DNA of 64,000 nucleotides from Bradyrhizobium diazoefficiens USDA 110 (GTDB lineage: Bacteria; Pseudomonadota; Alphaproteobacteria; Rhizobiales; Xanthobacteraceae), in assembly GCF_000011365.1 (NCBI RefSeq), contig NC_004463.1, forward strand, positions 62,001 through 126,000. Reading direction: 5' to 3'. A program made the translations under genes and the position numbers. Under the pieces are notes generated by a model. That model ran no database searches. It was not told the origin of the DNA and was given only the letters and a program-made list of their open reading frames with translations. Every line of letters begins with the position of its first letter. The first letter of the stretch is position 1. Below are positions 25,667-35,366 of this stretch, one piece after another.

Positions 25667-27694
25667 ATGGGACACATTCGCGTTTTGGGGGCGTGCGTTT
25701 TGACGTTGAGAGGTCACCGTTACAGGTATTTGCGGACGGCCGCGGCAATCGCCTCGGGCGTGATGGTTTTGCCCGCCGCGAGCCGCGCGGCCGATCTGCC
25801 GCTGAAGGCACCGGCGCTGAAGACCGTCTATGACTGGACCGGCCTCTACATCGGCGCGCATGTCGGCGTCACCCGCGGCACGTCGTCGGCGACACTGATC
25901 GATCCGACGCTCGCGACCGACGACCATGTGTTTACCGGCGCGACCGGCGGCGTGCAGGCGGGCTACAACTGGCGCCTCAATTCGGGGCTCCTGCTCGGCG
26001 TCGAGGGCGACATCTCGTTTCCGAACTATCTGCCGTCCAACCACGTCGTGTCGTCGGCGGCGACCGTGCTGTCGAGCGCGGAGGAGCGCTGGGACTATGT
26101 CGCGAGCCTGCGCGCACGGCTCGGCTACACCACCGGCAACTGGCTGTTCTACGCGACCGGCGGCGCGGCCTTCACCGGCGAGCGTTTCCTGTCGACGCCG
26201 ACCGGCGGCACTGAGGAGAAGGTGTTGCACACGCGGTTCGGCTGGACCGCCGGCGGCGGCGTCGAATATGCCTTCGCGCCGCACTGGAGCGCGCGGCTCG
26301 AATATCTCTACAGCAAGTTCGACAACGCCAACGTCACCTTCCCGTCCGGCGCGCAATATTCGTCGTCGATGGATTTCCAGAGCCTGCGCATCGGCCTCAA
26401 TCGCAAGATCGACTGGCCGGGCGTGCCGACCTACAACCCGAAGTCCGACGTCACCGACACCGAGTCCAGCCGCTGGGAGATTCACGGCCAGTCGACCGTG
26501 CTGGGGCAGGGCTACCCCGCGTTCCACGCGCCCTATACCGGAACGAACAGCCTGCTCCCGTCGCCGGATTTTCAGCAGACCTGGAGCAATTCGCTCTATC
26601 TGAATGCGCGGCTGTGGGACGGCGGCGAGGTCTATTTCAATCCCGAGCTTCTGCAGGGCTTCGGCTTCAACAACACGACGGGCGCTGCGGGCTTTCCCAA
26701 CGGCGAAGCGCAGAAGTCCGGCTTCCCCTATCCGCACTTCAACGCCTCTCGCCTGTTCGTGCGCCACACCTTCGGCTTCGGCGGCGAACAAGAAGAGCTT
26801 GCCAGCGGGCAGCTTCAGCTCGCGAGCAAAGTTGACGTCTCGCGCCTCACCTTGCAGGTCGGCAAGTTCTCCGTGGTCGACGTGTTCGACGGCAATTCCT
26901 ATGCGCACGATCCGCGCAAGGACTTCATGAACTGGTCGATCTGGGCGTCCGGCGCTTTCGACTACGCCGCCGACAAGCTCGGCCTCGGCTACGGCGCGAC
27001 CGCCGAATTGAACCAGAAGCAATGGGCGCTGCGCGCCGGCTACTTCCTGATCGATGCCGTCTCCAACTCGAACAATTTCGACATGAACGTCGGCCGTCGC
27101 GGCGAATATGTCATGGAGCTCGAGACGCGCTACTCGCTGTTCGGCCTGCCCGGCAAGCTGCGCACGCTCGGCTTCGTCAACAGCGCCTTCTCCGGCAGCT
27201 ATCGCGAGACACTGGACAATCCCGCGTTCGGCGTCGACATCAGCCAGACCCGCCGCGGCCGCCTCAAATACGGCTACGCGTTCAACGTCGAACAGGCCAT
27301 CACCGACGACATCGGCGTGTTCGGCCGCTGGAGCTGGAACGACGGCCGCAACGAGATCATGGCCTTCACCGACATCGACCGCAGCCTGTCCGGCGGCGTC
27401 TCGGTGAAGGGAACGAAATGGGGCCGGCCCGACGACGTCGTCGCCATCGCCGGCGCCATCAACGGCCTCTCGCAGGACCATCGCGACTTCATCGCCGCCG
27501 GCGGACTCGGTCCGCTGATCGGCGACGGCCAACTCAACTACCGCCGCGAACGCGTGCTGGAGACCTATTACGCCTACGCGCTGAACAAGGCGCTGACCTT
27601 CACCGCCGACTATCAGCTCATCGTCAATCCCGCCTACAACGCGGATCGTGGCCCGGTGTCGGTGTTCTCCGGCCGGCTCCACGGCGAGTTCTGA
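25667..27694 (+). CDS. Double-barrel outer-membrane protein: Omp25-like domain fused to OprB-type porin
   Basis: This 675-residue exported protein begins with a signal region ending near ASRAADLPLKAPA. Residues about 45-250 are an Omp25/Omp31-like eight-strand barrel (DWTGLYIGAHVGVTRG, GYNWRLNSGLLLGVEGDISF, LEYLYSKFDN). Residues about 270-675 form an OprB-type carbohydrate porin (SRWEIHGQSTVLGQGYPAF, QVGKFSVVDVFDGNSYAHDP, YELETRYSLFG-like strands), ending in aromatic F. Each part is normally a separate protein. It would admit sugars or other solutes. The precise start is uncertain because no strong ribosome site precedes 25667. Confidence 0.8.
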   Translation: MGHIRVLGACVLTLRGHRYRYLRTAAAIASGVMVLPAASRAADLPLKAPALKTVYDWTGLYIGAHVGVTRGTSSATLIDPTLATDDHVFTGATGGVQAGYNWRLNSGLLLGVEGDISFPNYLPSNHVVSSAATVLSSAEERWDYVASLRARLGYTTGNWLFYATGGAAFTGERFLSTPTGGTEEKVLHTRFGWTAGGGVEYAFAPHWSARLEYLYSKFDNANVTFPSGAQYSSSMDFQSLRIGLNRKIDWPGVPTYNPKSDVTDTESSRWEIHGQSTVLGQGYPAFHAPYTGTNSLLPSPDFQQTWSNSLYLNARLWDGGEVYFNPELLQGFGFNNTTGAAGFPNGEAQKSGFPYPHFNASRLFVRHTFGFGGEQEELASGQLQLASKVDVSRLTLQVGKFSVVDVFDGNSYAHDPRKDFMNWSIWASGAFDYAADKLGLGYGATAELNQKQWALRAGYFLIDAVSNSNNFDMNVGRRGEYVMELETRYSLFGLPGKLRTLGFVNSAFSGSYRETLDNPAFGVDISQTRRGRLKYGYAFNVEQAITDDIGVFGRWSWNDGRNEIMAFTDIDRSLSGGVSVKGTKWGRPDDVVAIAGAINGLSQDHRDFIAAGGLGPLIGDGQLNYRRERVLETYYAYALNKALTFTADYQLIVNPAYNADRGPVSVFSGRLHGEF

Positions 27695-27704
27695 GCGCGC
27701 GCGC

Positions 27705-27834
27705 CTCGTCCTTCGAGACGCCCGCTTCGCGGGCTCCTCAGGATGAGGCTAAGCATTGGTGCCCGTCGAAACTGCGGCCGCGCACTCCGTCCTCATCCTG
27801 AGGAGCCGCCAGAGCGGGCGTCTCGAAGGATGGG
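27705..27834. repeat. Inverted repeat between convergent genes
   Basis: An arm around cttcgagacgcccgcttcgc and ctcctcaggatgagg is mirrored by cctcatcctgaggag and gcgggcgtctcgaaggatg 40 bases on. It lies between the convergent porin and chemoreceptor genes, so it may end transcription both ways. It is a common repeat type in Bradyrhizobium. Confidence 0.8.
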
Positions 27835-27895
27835 CCAAAGGGACGTCGCTCTGCAAATACGATTGCGACCCCAGCGGGGAGAGGAGTTCGATTTT

Positions 27896-29971
27896 CTACG
27901 CGGCCCGGATCGCGTCCAGGAACTTTCCGACCTCGACCTTGAGGCGGCTGCTCTCGCCCGACAGCGATCTGGCTGCCGCGAGCACATTCGAGGATGCCGA
28001 TCCGGTCTGGCTCGCGCCGCGCTGCACGTCGACGATGCTGGCGGAGACCTGCTGGGTGCCGCGGGCCGCCTGCTGCACGTTGCGGGAAATCTCCCGCGTC
28101 GCCGCGCCCTGCTCCTCGACCGCCGAGGCGATCGCGGACGCGATCTCGGACATGCGGGTGATGGTGTCGCCGATCGACTTGATGGCGCCGACAGAATCCT
28201 CCGTCGCCGTCTGGATTCCCGCAATCTGCTGGCTGATCTCGCCGGTGGCCTTGGCGGTCTGCTCGGCCAGCGCCTTGACCTCGGAGGCGACGACGGCAAA
28301 GCCGCGGCCGGCCTCGCCGGCGCGGGCCGCCTCGATGGTGGCGTTCAGCGCCAGGAGATTGGTCTGGCCCGCGATCTGGCTGATGAGCTCGACGACGTCC
28401 CCGATCCGGCCGGCGGCCTTGGCCAGCTCGCCGACGTGATCGTTGGTCCGCCCGGCCTGCTGCACCGCTTCGCCGGCGACGCGCGCGGAGTCCTGGACCT
28501 GCCGGCTGATCTCGTCGACCGACGAGGCCATTTCCTCCGCCGCCGCGGCAACGGTCTGCACGTTGGTGGAAGCCTGCTCGGACGCGGCCGCGACGGTCGC
28601 AGTGACCTTTTCCGATTGATCGGCCGTGCTCGTCAGCGTTCCCGCCGAGGCCTCCAGCTCCGAGGATGCCGACGCCACGGTGTTGATGACGTCGCCGATC
28701 ATCGCTTCGAAGTCGCGCGCGATCTGGTCCATCCGCTGGCTGCGACGGAGCTTCGCCTCGGCTTCGACCGCGGCCGCCTCGTCGGCGGCCTTCTTGGCCG
28801 CGAGCGAATCCTTGAAGTGCCGCAGCGAGCCCGCCACCTGGCCGATCTCGTCGTTGCGGCCCGTCGCGGGGATCTCGACCTCATGCTGTCCGGCGGCGAG
28901 CGTGCCGATCACGTCCGCGAGCCGGCTAAGCGGCGTTACCACGCGGCTGCGCAGCATCATGGTCACGCCACCGAGCGTCCCGAGCAGCGCCAGCACCGCC
29001 ACGCCTGCAAGCGCGAGCATCGCCAGCGCGCCATCGCGCGCGGCCGCGGCGCGCTCGGCCGCTTCGGCCAGCGCGGCGTCGCGCACGCCGTAGAACATCT
29101 GGATGGCCGGCACGATGACACCGGCCAGCTCTTCGGCGTTGACACCGTACTTGCCGTCGCTACGGGCCGCCGGCATTTCCTTATCCACGACGAGCGCGGC
29201 TTTGCCGAAATAGGAGTCCGTCGCCGCCTTCAGCGCGGTGGCGATGCGGGGCGGGCTTCCGAGCTGGTCGATACCGGCCTCGATGCGCTCGCGGTCGGCC
29301 TCGACACGCCCCTGCATGCGATCCATCAGCGAGAACTCGGCCGCGGTGAGCGGCCGGCGTACGCTCAGCGCCGGCGACAGCGTGGCGGCGCGGCTGCCGG
29401 CCGAGACGCGCAGATCCTGCGCCGTCCGTGCCAGGCTCAGCAGCGCCGCGAGCGAGGAATCGGCATTGACGACCTTCGCCTCGAGCCGGTTCATGACCGG
29501 CTCGATATTGCCGAGCACCTCGGCAACACCGGGCAGGAAACCCTTGATCGCGGCGCTGTCGCGCGCTGCCAGCGGAACACTCATCGCGCGATCTGCCGCA
29601 GCGTTGATCTCCTTCAGCCGCCGCGCCGCACGGTCGAGATGCTCGGCAATCGCTCCGCCGTCATCCAGCACCATGATGGCCCGCCTTGCGCTCTCGAAGG
29701 CGGTCTCGGCGGCTTTCGCGGCCTTCGCGGCAGCGTCGATCTGGGCCTGCGTCGCAGCGGCTTCCTGGAAGATCGGTCCAATGTAGGGGGCACGGAGACC
29801 GGCGACCTGCTGGCTGACCATCAGGGTCGCACCAAAAGCGTCAACCGTCTTGATCGCATCGGAGCGGTTCGTGAAGATGCGCGCCTGGGGTATCAGCACC
29901 TCGGCGCCGAGGATGACTGCAAAAACCGTCACCGTGAGCATCGACAGCGCGAAGAGCTTCCCGATCCGCAT
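27896..29971 (-). CDS. Methyl-accepting chemotaxis protein
   Basis: This is a 691-residue inner-membrane receptor. TM1 lies at about 8-26, a long helical periplasmic sensor at about 30-315, TM2 at about 318-340 ([20 protein letters not shown]), a HAMP domain next ([20 protein letters not shown]), and the signalling domain in the second half with the conserved hairpin [18 protein letters not shown]. Ligand unknown. It would control CheA. It stands alone, without che genes nearby. Confidence 0.92.
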   Translation of the reverse strand: MRIGKLFALSMLTVTVFAVILGAEVLIPQARIFTNRSDAIKTVDAFGATLMVSQQVAGLRAPYIGPIFQEAAATQAQIDAAAKAAKAAETAFESARRAIMVLDDGGAIAEHLDRAARRLKEINAAADRAMSVPLAARDSAAIKGFLPGVAEVLGNIEPVMNRLEAKVVNADSSLAALLSLARTAQDLRVSAGSRAATLSPALSVRRPLTAAEFSLMDRMQGRVEADRERIEAGIDQLGSPPRIATALKAATDSYFGKAALVVDKEMPAARSDGKYGVNAEELAGVIVPAIQMFYGVRDAALAEAAERAAAARDGALAMLALAGVAVLALLGTLGGVTMMLRSRVVTPLSRLADVIGTLAAGQHEVEIPATGRNDEIGQVAGSLRHFKDSLAAKKAADEAAAVEAEAKLRRSQRMDQIARDFEAMIGDVINTVASASSELEASAGTLTSTADQSEKVTATVAAASEQASTNVQTVAAAAEEMASSVDEISRQVQDSARVAGEAVQQAGRTNDHVGELAKAAGRIGDVVELISQIAGQTNLLALNATIEAARAGEAGRGFAVVASEVKALAEQTAKATGEISQQIAGIQTATEDSVGAIKSIGDTITRMSEIASAIASAVEEQGAATREISRNVQQAARGTQQVSASIVDVQRGASQTGSASSNVLAAARSLSGESSRLKVEVGKFLDAIRAA

Positions 29972-30214
29972 CCTTGGGTCCCCGAATACATTGCTACAAA
30001 TGTCGAAAACCTAGCTGGCGGCCACTAAGGGCCCGTTAAGCAACGGCCCGTAGTTCAGCGGAGTGCCTTGGGCCGCGCGGGTCGCCGGAACGCTGTCATC
30101 GCCGGGTTCCCCGTGGTGCCAGATGCGACAGAATTGCCGGGATTTTCCTCGCAAAACGCCTATATCAATGCTTGCGTCGCCATCCGGCCGCACTCGCGTA
30201 CCTCCGGAACATCA

Positions 30215-31513
30215 ATGCTCTCGGTCGAACTCGTCATCGTCGTCGTCCTGATCGTCATCAACGGCCTGCTCTCCATGTCGGAGCTGGCCGTGGTCTCGTC
30301 CCGTCCGGCCCGCCTCTCGCTGCTCGCCGCCAAGGGCGTGCGCGGCGCCGACCGCGCGCTGACGCTGGCGGCCGATCCCGGCAAATTCCTCTCGACGGTG
30401 CAGATCGGCATCACGCTGGTCGGCGTGCTCTCGGGTGCATTCTCCGGCGCGACGCTCGGGCAACGGCTGGCGCAATGGCTGGTCGAGCTCGGCCTGTCCG
30501 CCGGCATCGCCGACATCGTCGGCGTCGGCATCGTCGTCACGCTCATCACCTACGCCACACTGATCGTCGGCGAGCTGGTGCCGAAGCAGGTGGCGCTGCG
30601 CGACCCCGAGAGCATCGCGGTCAAGGTCGCGCCCGCGATGCATGTTCTGGCGCGGATCTCGCTGCCGCTCGTCTTCCTGCTCGATCTCTCCGGCAAGCTG
30701 ATCCTCACGCTGCTCGGCCGCGGCGGCAAGGCCGAGGAGAAGGTCTCGGAGGACGAGATCCATCATCTCGTCAGCGAAGCCGAAAATGCCGGCGTGCTCG
30801 AGCCCGGCGAGAAGGAGATGATCGCCGGCGTGATGCGGCTCGGCGACCGGCCGGTCGGCGCCGTCATGACGCCGCGCACGGAGGTCGACGAGATCGACCT
30901 GAACGACACACCGGAAGCCATTCAGCAGATCATCGCCAAGAGCCCGCATTCGCGCTTTCCGGCCTCGGACGGCGAACGCGACAAGCCGATCGGCGTGCTC
31001 CAGGCCAAGGACCTGCTGGTCGCGTTCATGAGCGAACGCACGCCCGATCTGCGGGCGCTTGTTCGCGAAGCGCCAAGCATTCCCGCCTCGGCGGATGCCC
31101 GCGACGTGCTCGCGATCCTGAGGGCCGCTCCGGTCCATGTCGGTTTCGTCTATGACGAGTACGGCGCCTTCGAAGGCGTGGTCACCGCGGCCGACATTCT
31201 GGAATCGATCGTCGGCGCGTTCCATTCCGAGGAAGGCCCGCCGGAGCCGGCCTATGTCAAGCGCGCAGACGATTCGCTGCTGGTCGCCGGCTGGATGCCG
31301 GTCGACGAATTCTGCGAGCTGCTCGGCATCGAGCTGCCGCCGCACCACCGCTTCTACACCGTGGCGGGCCTCGTGCTGCAACACTTCAACGTGCTGCCCA
31401 ATGTCGGCGACGCCTTCGACCTCGGCGGCTGGCACATCGAGGTGGTCGATCTCGACGGAAGAAGGATCGACAAGATTCTGGCGAGCCGTCGGGGTGAGCA
31501 GGCGGCGGCGTGA
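30215..31513 (+). CDS. CorC/HlyC-family (CNNM-type) membrane protein
   Basis: This 432-residue protein has an N-terminal DUF21 membrane domain with about four helices (ELVIVVVLIVINGLLSM, TLVGVLSGAFSGATLG), two CBS domains at about 205-330 (VMTPRTEVDEIDLND, VHVGFVYDEYGAFEGVVTAADILE) and a C-terminal CorC_HlyC domain (LGIELPPHHRFYTVAGLVLQ). Family members move or regulate magnesium and cobalt; the haemolysin name is historical. ATG 30215 begins right at the first helix. Confidence 0.9.
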   Translation: MLSVELVIVVVLIVINGLLSMSELAVVSSRPARLSLLAAKGVRGADRALTLAADPGKFLSTVQIGITLVGVLSGAFSGATLGQRLAQWLVELGLSAGIADIVGVGIVVTLITYATLIVGELVPKQVALRDPESIAVKVAPAMHVLARISLPLVFLLDLSGKLILTLLGRGGKAEEKVSEDEIHHLVSEAENAGVLEPGEKEMIAGVMRLGDRPVGAVMTPRTEVDEIDLNDTPEAIQQIIAKSPHSRFPASDGERDKPIGVLQAKDLLVAFMSERTPDLRALVREAPSIPASADARDVLAILRAAPVHVGFVYDEYGAFEGVVTAADILESIVGAFHSEEGPPEPAYVKRADDSLLVAGWMPVDEFCELLGIELPPHHRFYTVAGLVLQHFNVLPNVGDAFDLGGWHIEVVDLDGRRIDKILASRRGEQAAA

Positions 31514-31560
31514 GTGCGCGCTCGCGTGAAGTGACGCATGCTGTCGCGCCAATCTCCACT

Positions 31561-31722
31561 CGTCGTCCCGGACAAGCGCGCCTCAAGCGCGCGCCGATCC
31601 GGGACCCATACTCCCAGGAAGCCGTTTGGCGAAGACTGGGGTTCGGTACTACCACCAACCGCAATCGATCGATCACGCGGTATGGGTCCCGGATCTGCGC
31701 TGACGCTTGTCCGGGACGACAG
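31561..31722. repeat. Interspersed palindrome, gtcgtcccgg type
   Basis: The ends cgtcgtcccggacaagcg and gcttgtccgggacgac are inverted, with inner pairs atccgggaccca and tgggtcccggat. Similar elements lie at 34020-34182 and 46952-47085. Confidence 0.8.
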
Positions 31723-31760
31723 CTGAGATTGTGGTTCGCGCTCATGCCAGATGCAGGCGC

Positions 31761-32000
31761 CTACCCGAACCTCACACCGATCCGCTTTTCCTTGCGCCAG
31801 ACCACGGTGCACGCCAGATGCTTTCCGTCGGCCTGGATGAGCAGGGTGAAGTGTTCGGGAATGCCGACCGGGCTGGTGACGTCGAGGGCTGCGCCGGTGT
31901 CTGAGAAATTGCGGACGGTGCAGTCGATCGCGCCGCCACCGAACTCGATCGTTCCGGCCTTCAGCACGCGATGCCTGGCTTTGTTGCGTCGCTCGTCCAT
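31761..32000 (-). CDS. Single-domain PilZ protein
   Basis: This is a 79-residue protein starting MDERRNKARHRVLKAG and containing RNFSDTGAALDV and HLACTVVWRKEKRIGVRFG, the RxxxR/DxSxxG layout of PilZ domains that bind cyclic di-GMP. The RRNKARHR arginines fit the RxxxR motif. It probably couples cyclic di-GMP to an unknown partner. ATG 32000 fits better than an upstream TTG. Confidence 0.85.
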   Translation of the reverse strand: MDERRNKARHRVLKAGTIEFGGGAIDCTVRNFSDTGAALDVTSPVGIPEHFTLLIQADGKHLACTVVWRKEKRIGVRFG

Positions 32001-32102
32001 GGGATGAACTATACCCAAAGTTGAATCAGACGTTAAGCCCCCGCTCTGCTCGCGACAATTTCATGGCCTCGCGCGGGCCGCATCATGCCGTGGCCCGGCG
32101 CC

Positions 32103-33728
32103 TCACAGCGCCGGCTGGAACGTCTCCGCCCGCGCCATCCGCCAGGCGTCGCGGAAGCGCGGGTCCTCCGTGCCTTCGAGCAATTCTCCCGGACGCAGCG
32201 CCGGATAGAGCTGCGCGAAAGATTGCACCTGGGTCGTCGACCTCCGTTGGCTGAAGTGGATCGGGCGCAGCTGCTGGGGATGTTCGAGGCCGGCCGCGGC
32301 GATCAGCTCGGTCAGCGAATGCAGCGTGGCATGGTGGTAATTGTGCACGCGGTCGATCTTGAGCGGCACGTAGAGCGCGCGCGCCCGCGTCGGGTCCTGC
32401 GTCGCGACACCGGTCGGGCAGCGGTCGGTGTGGCAGCTCAGCGACTGGATGCAGCCGAGCGAGAACATGAAGCCGCGCGCCGAATTGCACCAGTCGGCGC
32501 CGATCGCCATCGCCCGCGCCATGTCGAACGCGGTGGCGATCTTGCCGGAGGCGCCGAGCTTGATGCGGTCGCGCGCATTGATGCCGATCAGCGCGTTGTG
32601 CACGAAATTGACGCCCTCGCGCATCGGCATGCCGAGATGGTCCATGAACTCGAGCGGCGCCGCACCGGTGCCGCCTTCGTTGCCGTCGACGACGATGAAA
32701 TCGGGATAGATGCCGGTCTCCAGCATCGCCTTGCAGATCGCCAGGAATTCCCAGGGATGACCGATGCACAGCTTGAAGCCGGCCGGCTTGCCACCGGAGA
32801 GGCGGCGCATCTCAGCGATGAACTGCATCATGCCAACGGGCGTCGAGAAGGCGCGGTGCGAGGCCGGCGAGATGCAGTCCTCGCCCATGGACACGCCGCG
32901 GATCTTGGAAATCTCCTCCGAGACCTTTGCCGCCGGCAGCACGCCGCCATGGCCGGGCTTGGCACCCTGGCTGATCTTGAGCTCGACCATCTTGATCTGG
33001 TCCTGGCCGGCGACGCGCGCGAACGCTTCGGGATCGAACGAGCCGTCGAGATGGCGGCAGCCGAAATAGCCGGAGCCAATCTCCCAGATGATGTCGCCGC
33101 CCATCTCTGCGTGATAGGGGCTGAAGCCGCCCTCGCCGGTGTCATGGGCAAAGCCGCCCTTCTTCGCGCCGGCATTGAGCGCACGCACCGCGTTCGGGCT
33201 GAGCGCGCCAAAGCTCATCGCCGAGATGTTGAACACCGAGGCCGAGTAGGGCTTCTTGCAGTCCGGTCCGCCGACGACGACGCGAAACTTCTCCTCGGCA
33301 TGCGCCTTCGGCGACACCGAGTGATGCATCCACTCATAGCCCTCGCGGTAGACGTCCTCCTGGGTGCCGAACGGACGCTTGTCGAGCTGCATCTTGGCGC
33401 GCTGATAGACCACCGCGCGGGTGTCGCGCGAGAACGGCATGCCGTCCTTCTCGCTCTCGAAGAAATACTGCCGCATCTCGGGGCGTATCTCTTCGAGCAG
33501 GAAGCGGATATGCGCCGAGATCGGGTAGTTGCGCAGCACCGCATGGCTCTTCTGGAGCAGGTCGCGGACGCCGAGCAGCGTCAGGGCGCCGAAGATCAGG
33601 ATCGGGATCAGCAGGATGTCGAAGATCTTGCGGTCGGCGATGCCGAAGCCGATCAGGAGCGCGGTGACGACCGCGCAGATCGTCAGCACTATGAAGCGCG
33701 GCGAGAATGGCATCAGCAGGGTTTCCAT
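32103..33728 (-). CDS. FMN-binding glutamate-synthase-like protein
   Basis: This 541-residue protein has two N-terminal membrane helices (about 6-50) followed by a glutamate synthase central/FMN barrel: SFGALSPNAVRALNAGAKKG, LKISQGAKPGHGGVLPAAK, VDGNEGGTGAAPLEFMDH. Three cysteines in SCHTDRCPTGVATQ and the preceding CIQSL match the 3Fe-4S loop of GltB. It lacks the amidotransferase domain. Members are membrane-bound oxidoreductases of unclear role. GAGGGGG precedes ATG 33728. Confidence 0.88.
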   Translation of the reverse strand: METLLMPFSPRFIVLTICAVVTALLIGFGIADRKIFDILLIPILIFGALTLLGVRDLLQKSHAVLRNYPISAHIRFLLEEIRPEMRQYFFESEKDGMPFSRDTRAVVYQRAKMQLDKRPFGTQEDVYREGYEWMHHSVSPKAHAEEKFRVVVGGPDCKKPYSASVFNISAMSFGALSPNAVRALNAGAKKGGFAHDTGEGGFSPYHAEMGGDIIWEIGSGYFGCRHLDGSFDPEAFARVAGQDQIKMVELKISQGAKPGHGGVLPAAKVSEEISKIRGVSMGEDCISPASHRAFSTPVGMMQFIAEMRRLSGGKPAGFKLCIGHPWEFLAICKAMLETGIYPDFIVVDGNEGGTGAAPLEFMDHLGMPMREGVNFVHNALIGINARDRIKLGASGKIATAFDMARAMAIGADWCNSARGFMFSLGCIQSLSCHTDRCPTGVATQDPTRARALYVPLKIDRVHNYHHATLHSLTELIAAAGLEHPQQLRPIHFSQRRSTTQVQSFAQLYPALRPGELLEGTEDPRFRDAWRMARAETFQPAL

Positions 33729-34218
33729 GGCCCCCTCTTCCAACGGCCCACGCTTCGATTTTGGCGCTTTGCTATTTTCGTCGGCCACGATTCCCATCCT
33801 CTCGCCAGCTTGAGGCGGTACGATACGCCCGCGCCTTTCATACGGATATGACGCGGCCCTTGTTTCAGGCTAGCGAATTCCGCCGCCGCAGATCAATCCG
33901 CCGAGAGGTTAGGCTTTTGCAGTGCAGCAGAGGGAGTGGGGATGGGAATAGTGGGGCGGCCGGGCCAGTGGGCCTCAACCGGCTGCCCATGGAGCGCAGA
34001 CGCGTTTCCACAGGTTCAGCTGTCGTCCCGGGCAAGCGTCAGCGCAGACCCGGGATCCATAACCACAGGATTTCGTGACTGAGAGAGCTGTCACTGCGCG
34101 TCCTCGCCAAACCACATCCTGTGGCTATGGGTCCCGGATCGGCGCTCCGCTTCGCTGCGCTTGTCCGGGACGACGAGTTGAGTGTTGACGCGAGATCGCG
34201 CCACTCATTCAACAGAAC
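33729..34218. other. Gene-free stretch with a palindrome
   Basis: This 490-bp gap holds the gtcgtcccggg-type palindrome at 34020-34182 and otherwise nothing I can name. It is the upstream region of the flavoprotein gene on one side and downstream of the FNR gene on the other. Confidence 0.5.
34020..34182. repeat. Interspersed palindrome, gtcgtcccgg type
   Basis: The ends gtcgtcccgggcaagcgtc and gcttgtccgggacgac are inverted, with ccacaggat and atcctgtgg as an inner pair. It belongs to the same family as 31561-31722. Confidence 0.8.
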
Positions 34219-34992
34219 TTACCGCTCGACGAACGCCTTCTCGATCACGAAATGGCCGGGCTTGTTGCCGCTTCCCTCGATGAAGTCGCGGCCTTCGAAC
34301 ATCACCTTCAGCTCTTCCAGCATCGCCGGGCTGCCGCACATCATGATGCGGTCGGTTGCGATGTCGAGCGGGCCCTGTCCGATGTCGTTGAAGATCTGCT
34401 CGGAGCTGATGAGGTCGGTGATGCGGCCCCGATTGCGGAACGGCTCGCGGGTCACGGTCGGATAATAGACCAGCTTGTCCGCGAGCAGCTCGCCGAACAG
34501 CTCGTCCTCGCGCAGATTGGCGACGAGCTTCTCGCCATAAGCGAGCTCGGAGACCTGGCGGCAGCCATGCACCAGCACGATGGTCTCGAACTGCTCGTAG
34601 ACGTCGGGGTCCTTGATCAGGCTCGCGAACGGCGCGAGGCCTGTACCGGTCGAGAGCAGCATCAGCCGCTTGCCCGGGATGAGGTTGTCGGTGATCAGCG
34701 TGCCGGTCGCCTTGCGGCCGACCAGGATGGTGTCGCCCTCCTTGATCTTCTGGAGGCGCGAGGTGAGCGGACCGTCCTGAACCTTGATCGAGAAGAACTC
34801 GAGCTCTTCCTCGTGGTTGGCGCTCGCCATGCTGTAGGCGCGCAGCAGCGGACGGCCGTCGACCTCGAGGCCGATCATCGCGAACTGGCCGTTCTGGAAG
34901 CGGAAGCCGGTATCGCGCGTGGCGCGGAAGCTGAACAGCGTGTCGGTCCAGTGCTGGACGGAAAGAACTTTCTCTCGGTAAAACGCGCTCAT
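34219..34992 (-). CDS. fpr: Ferredoxin--NADP(+) reductase
   Basis: This is a 257-residue flavoenzyme that moves electrons between NADPH and ferredoxin or flavodoxin. It has the FAD site RAYSMAS, the NADP site GTGLAPFASLI, and the C-terminal FVIEKAFVER typical of bacterial subclass FPR proteins. It starts at ATG 34992; the earlier frame start has no support. Gene stands alone. Confidence 0.92.
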   Translation of the reverse strand: MSAFYREKVLSVQHWTDTLFSFRATRDTGFRFQNGQFAMIGLEVDGRPLLRAYSMASANHEEELEFFSIKVQDGPLTSRLQKIKEGDTILVGRKATGTLITDNLIPGKRLMLLSTGTGLAPFASLIKDPDVYEQFETIVLVHGCRQVSELAYGEKLVANLREDELFGELLADKLVYYPTVTREPFRNRGRITDLISSEQIFNDIGQGPLDIATDRIMMCGSPAMLEELKVMFEGRDFIEGSGNKPGHFVIEKAFVER

Positions 34993-35366
34993 GATTTTCG
35001 ATATTCCGAATAATTGCGGTTTTAGGGCAAAAGCGCTGCCCGGCCCTGAAAGCAGGGCGGACACCATTGCCATGGCGGAGGATTTCGCGTGTGTGATCTA
35101 CGCCATTGAGACCAATAATCAACCTCGTTTCGGATGCAATTGATGCCGATCAAACCGGCACTTGCGGTGGAATTGGCCGCATCATTAATGAATCTGCTGC
35201 GCGGCGCGCACAGAGGGCAATTTCTTTTCCCTTTCGGGCTCGATGGCAGCACTTAATTTCCGTCGCGCTCGCGAGAATTTCATTAAGAATAGCTCTGATC
35301 TTCACCCCGGCTTGGCGCCGATGCCCGCATTTTTGCGGCTTTTGGCGACAGGAATGATTGAGACCC
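34993..35366. promoter_or_regulatory. Divergent region between fpr and the ATP-grasp gene
   Basis: The 374-bp gap is AT-richer than its neighbours around 35110-35300 and must hold both promoters. I could not assign a specific box. Confidence 0.4.

Noticed and set aside
25526..27682. 718-codon minus-strand frame opposite the porin
   Set aside because: It is the antisense of the porin; the Ala/Val/Glu-rich product matches no family and the plus strand has clear barrel motifs.
27743..30028. 761-codon plus-strand frame opposite the chemoreceptor
   Set aside because: The minus strand encodes an unmistakable receptor with HAMP and signalling hairpin; the plus-frame product is Arg/Gly/His-rich noise.
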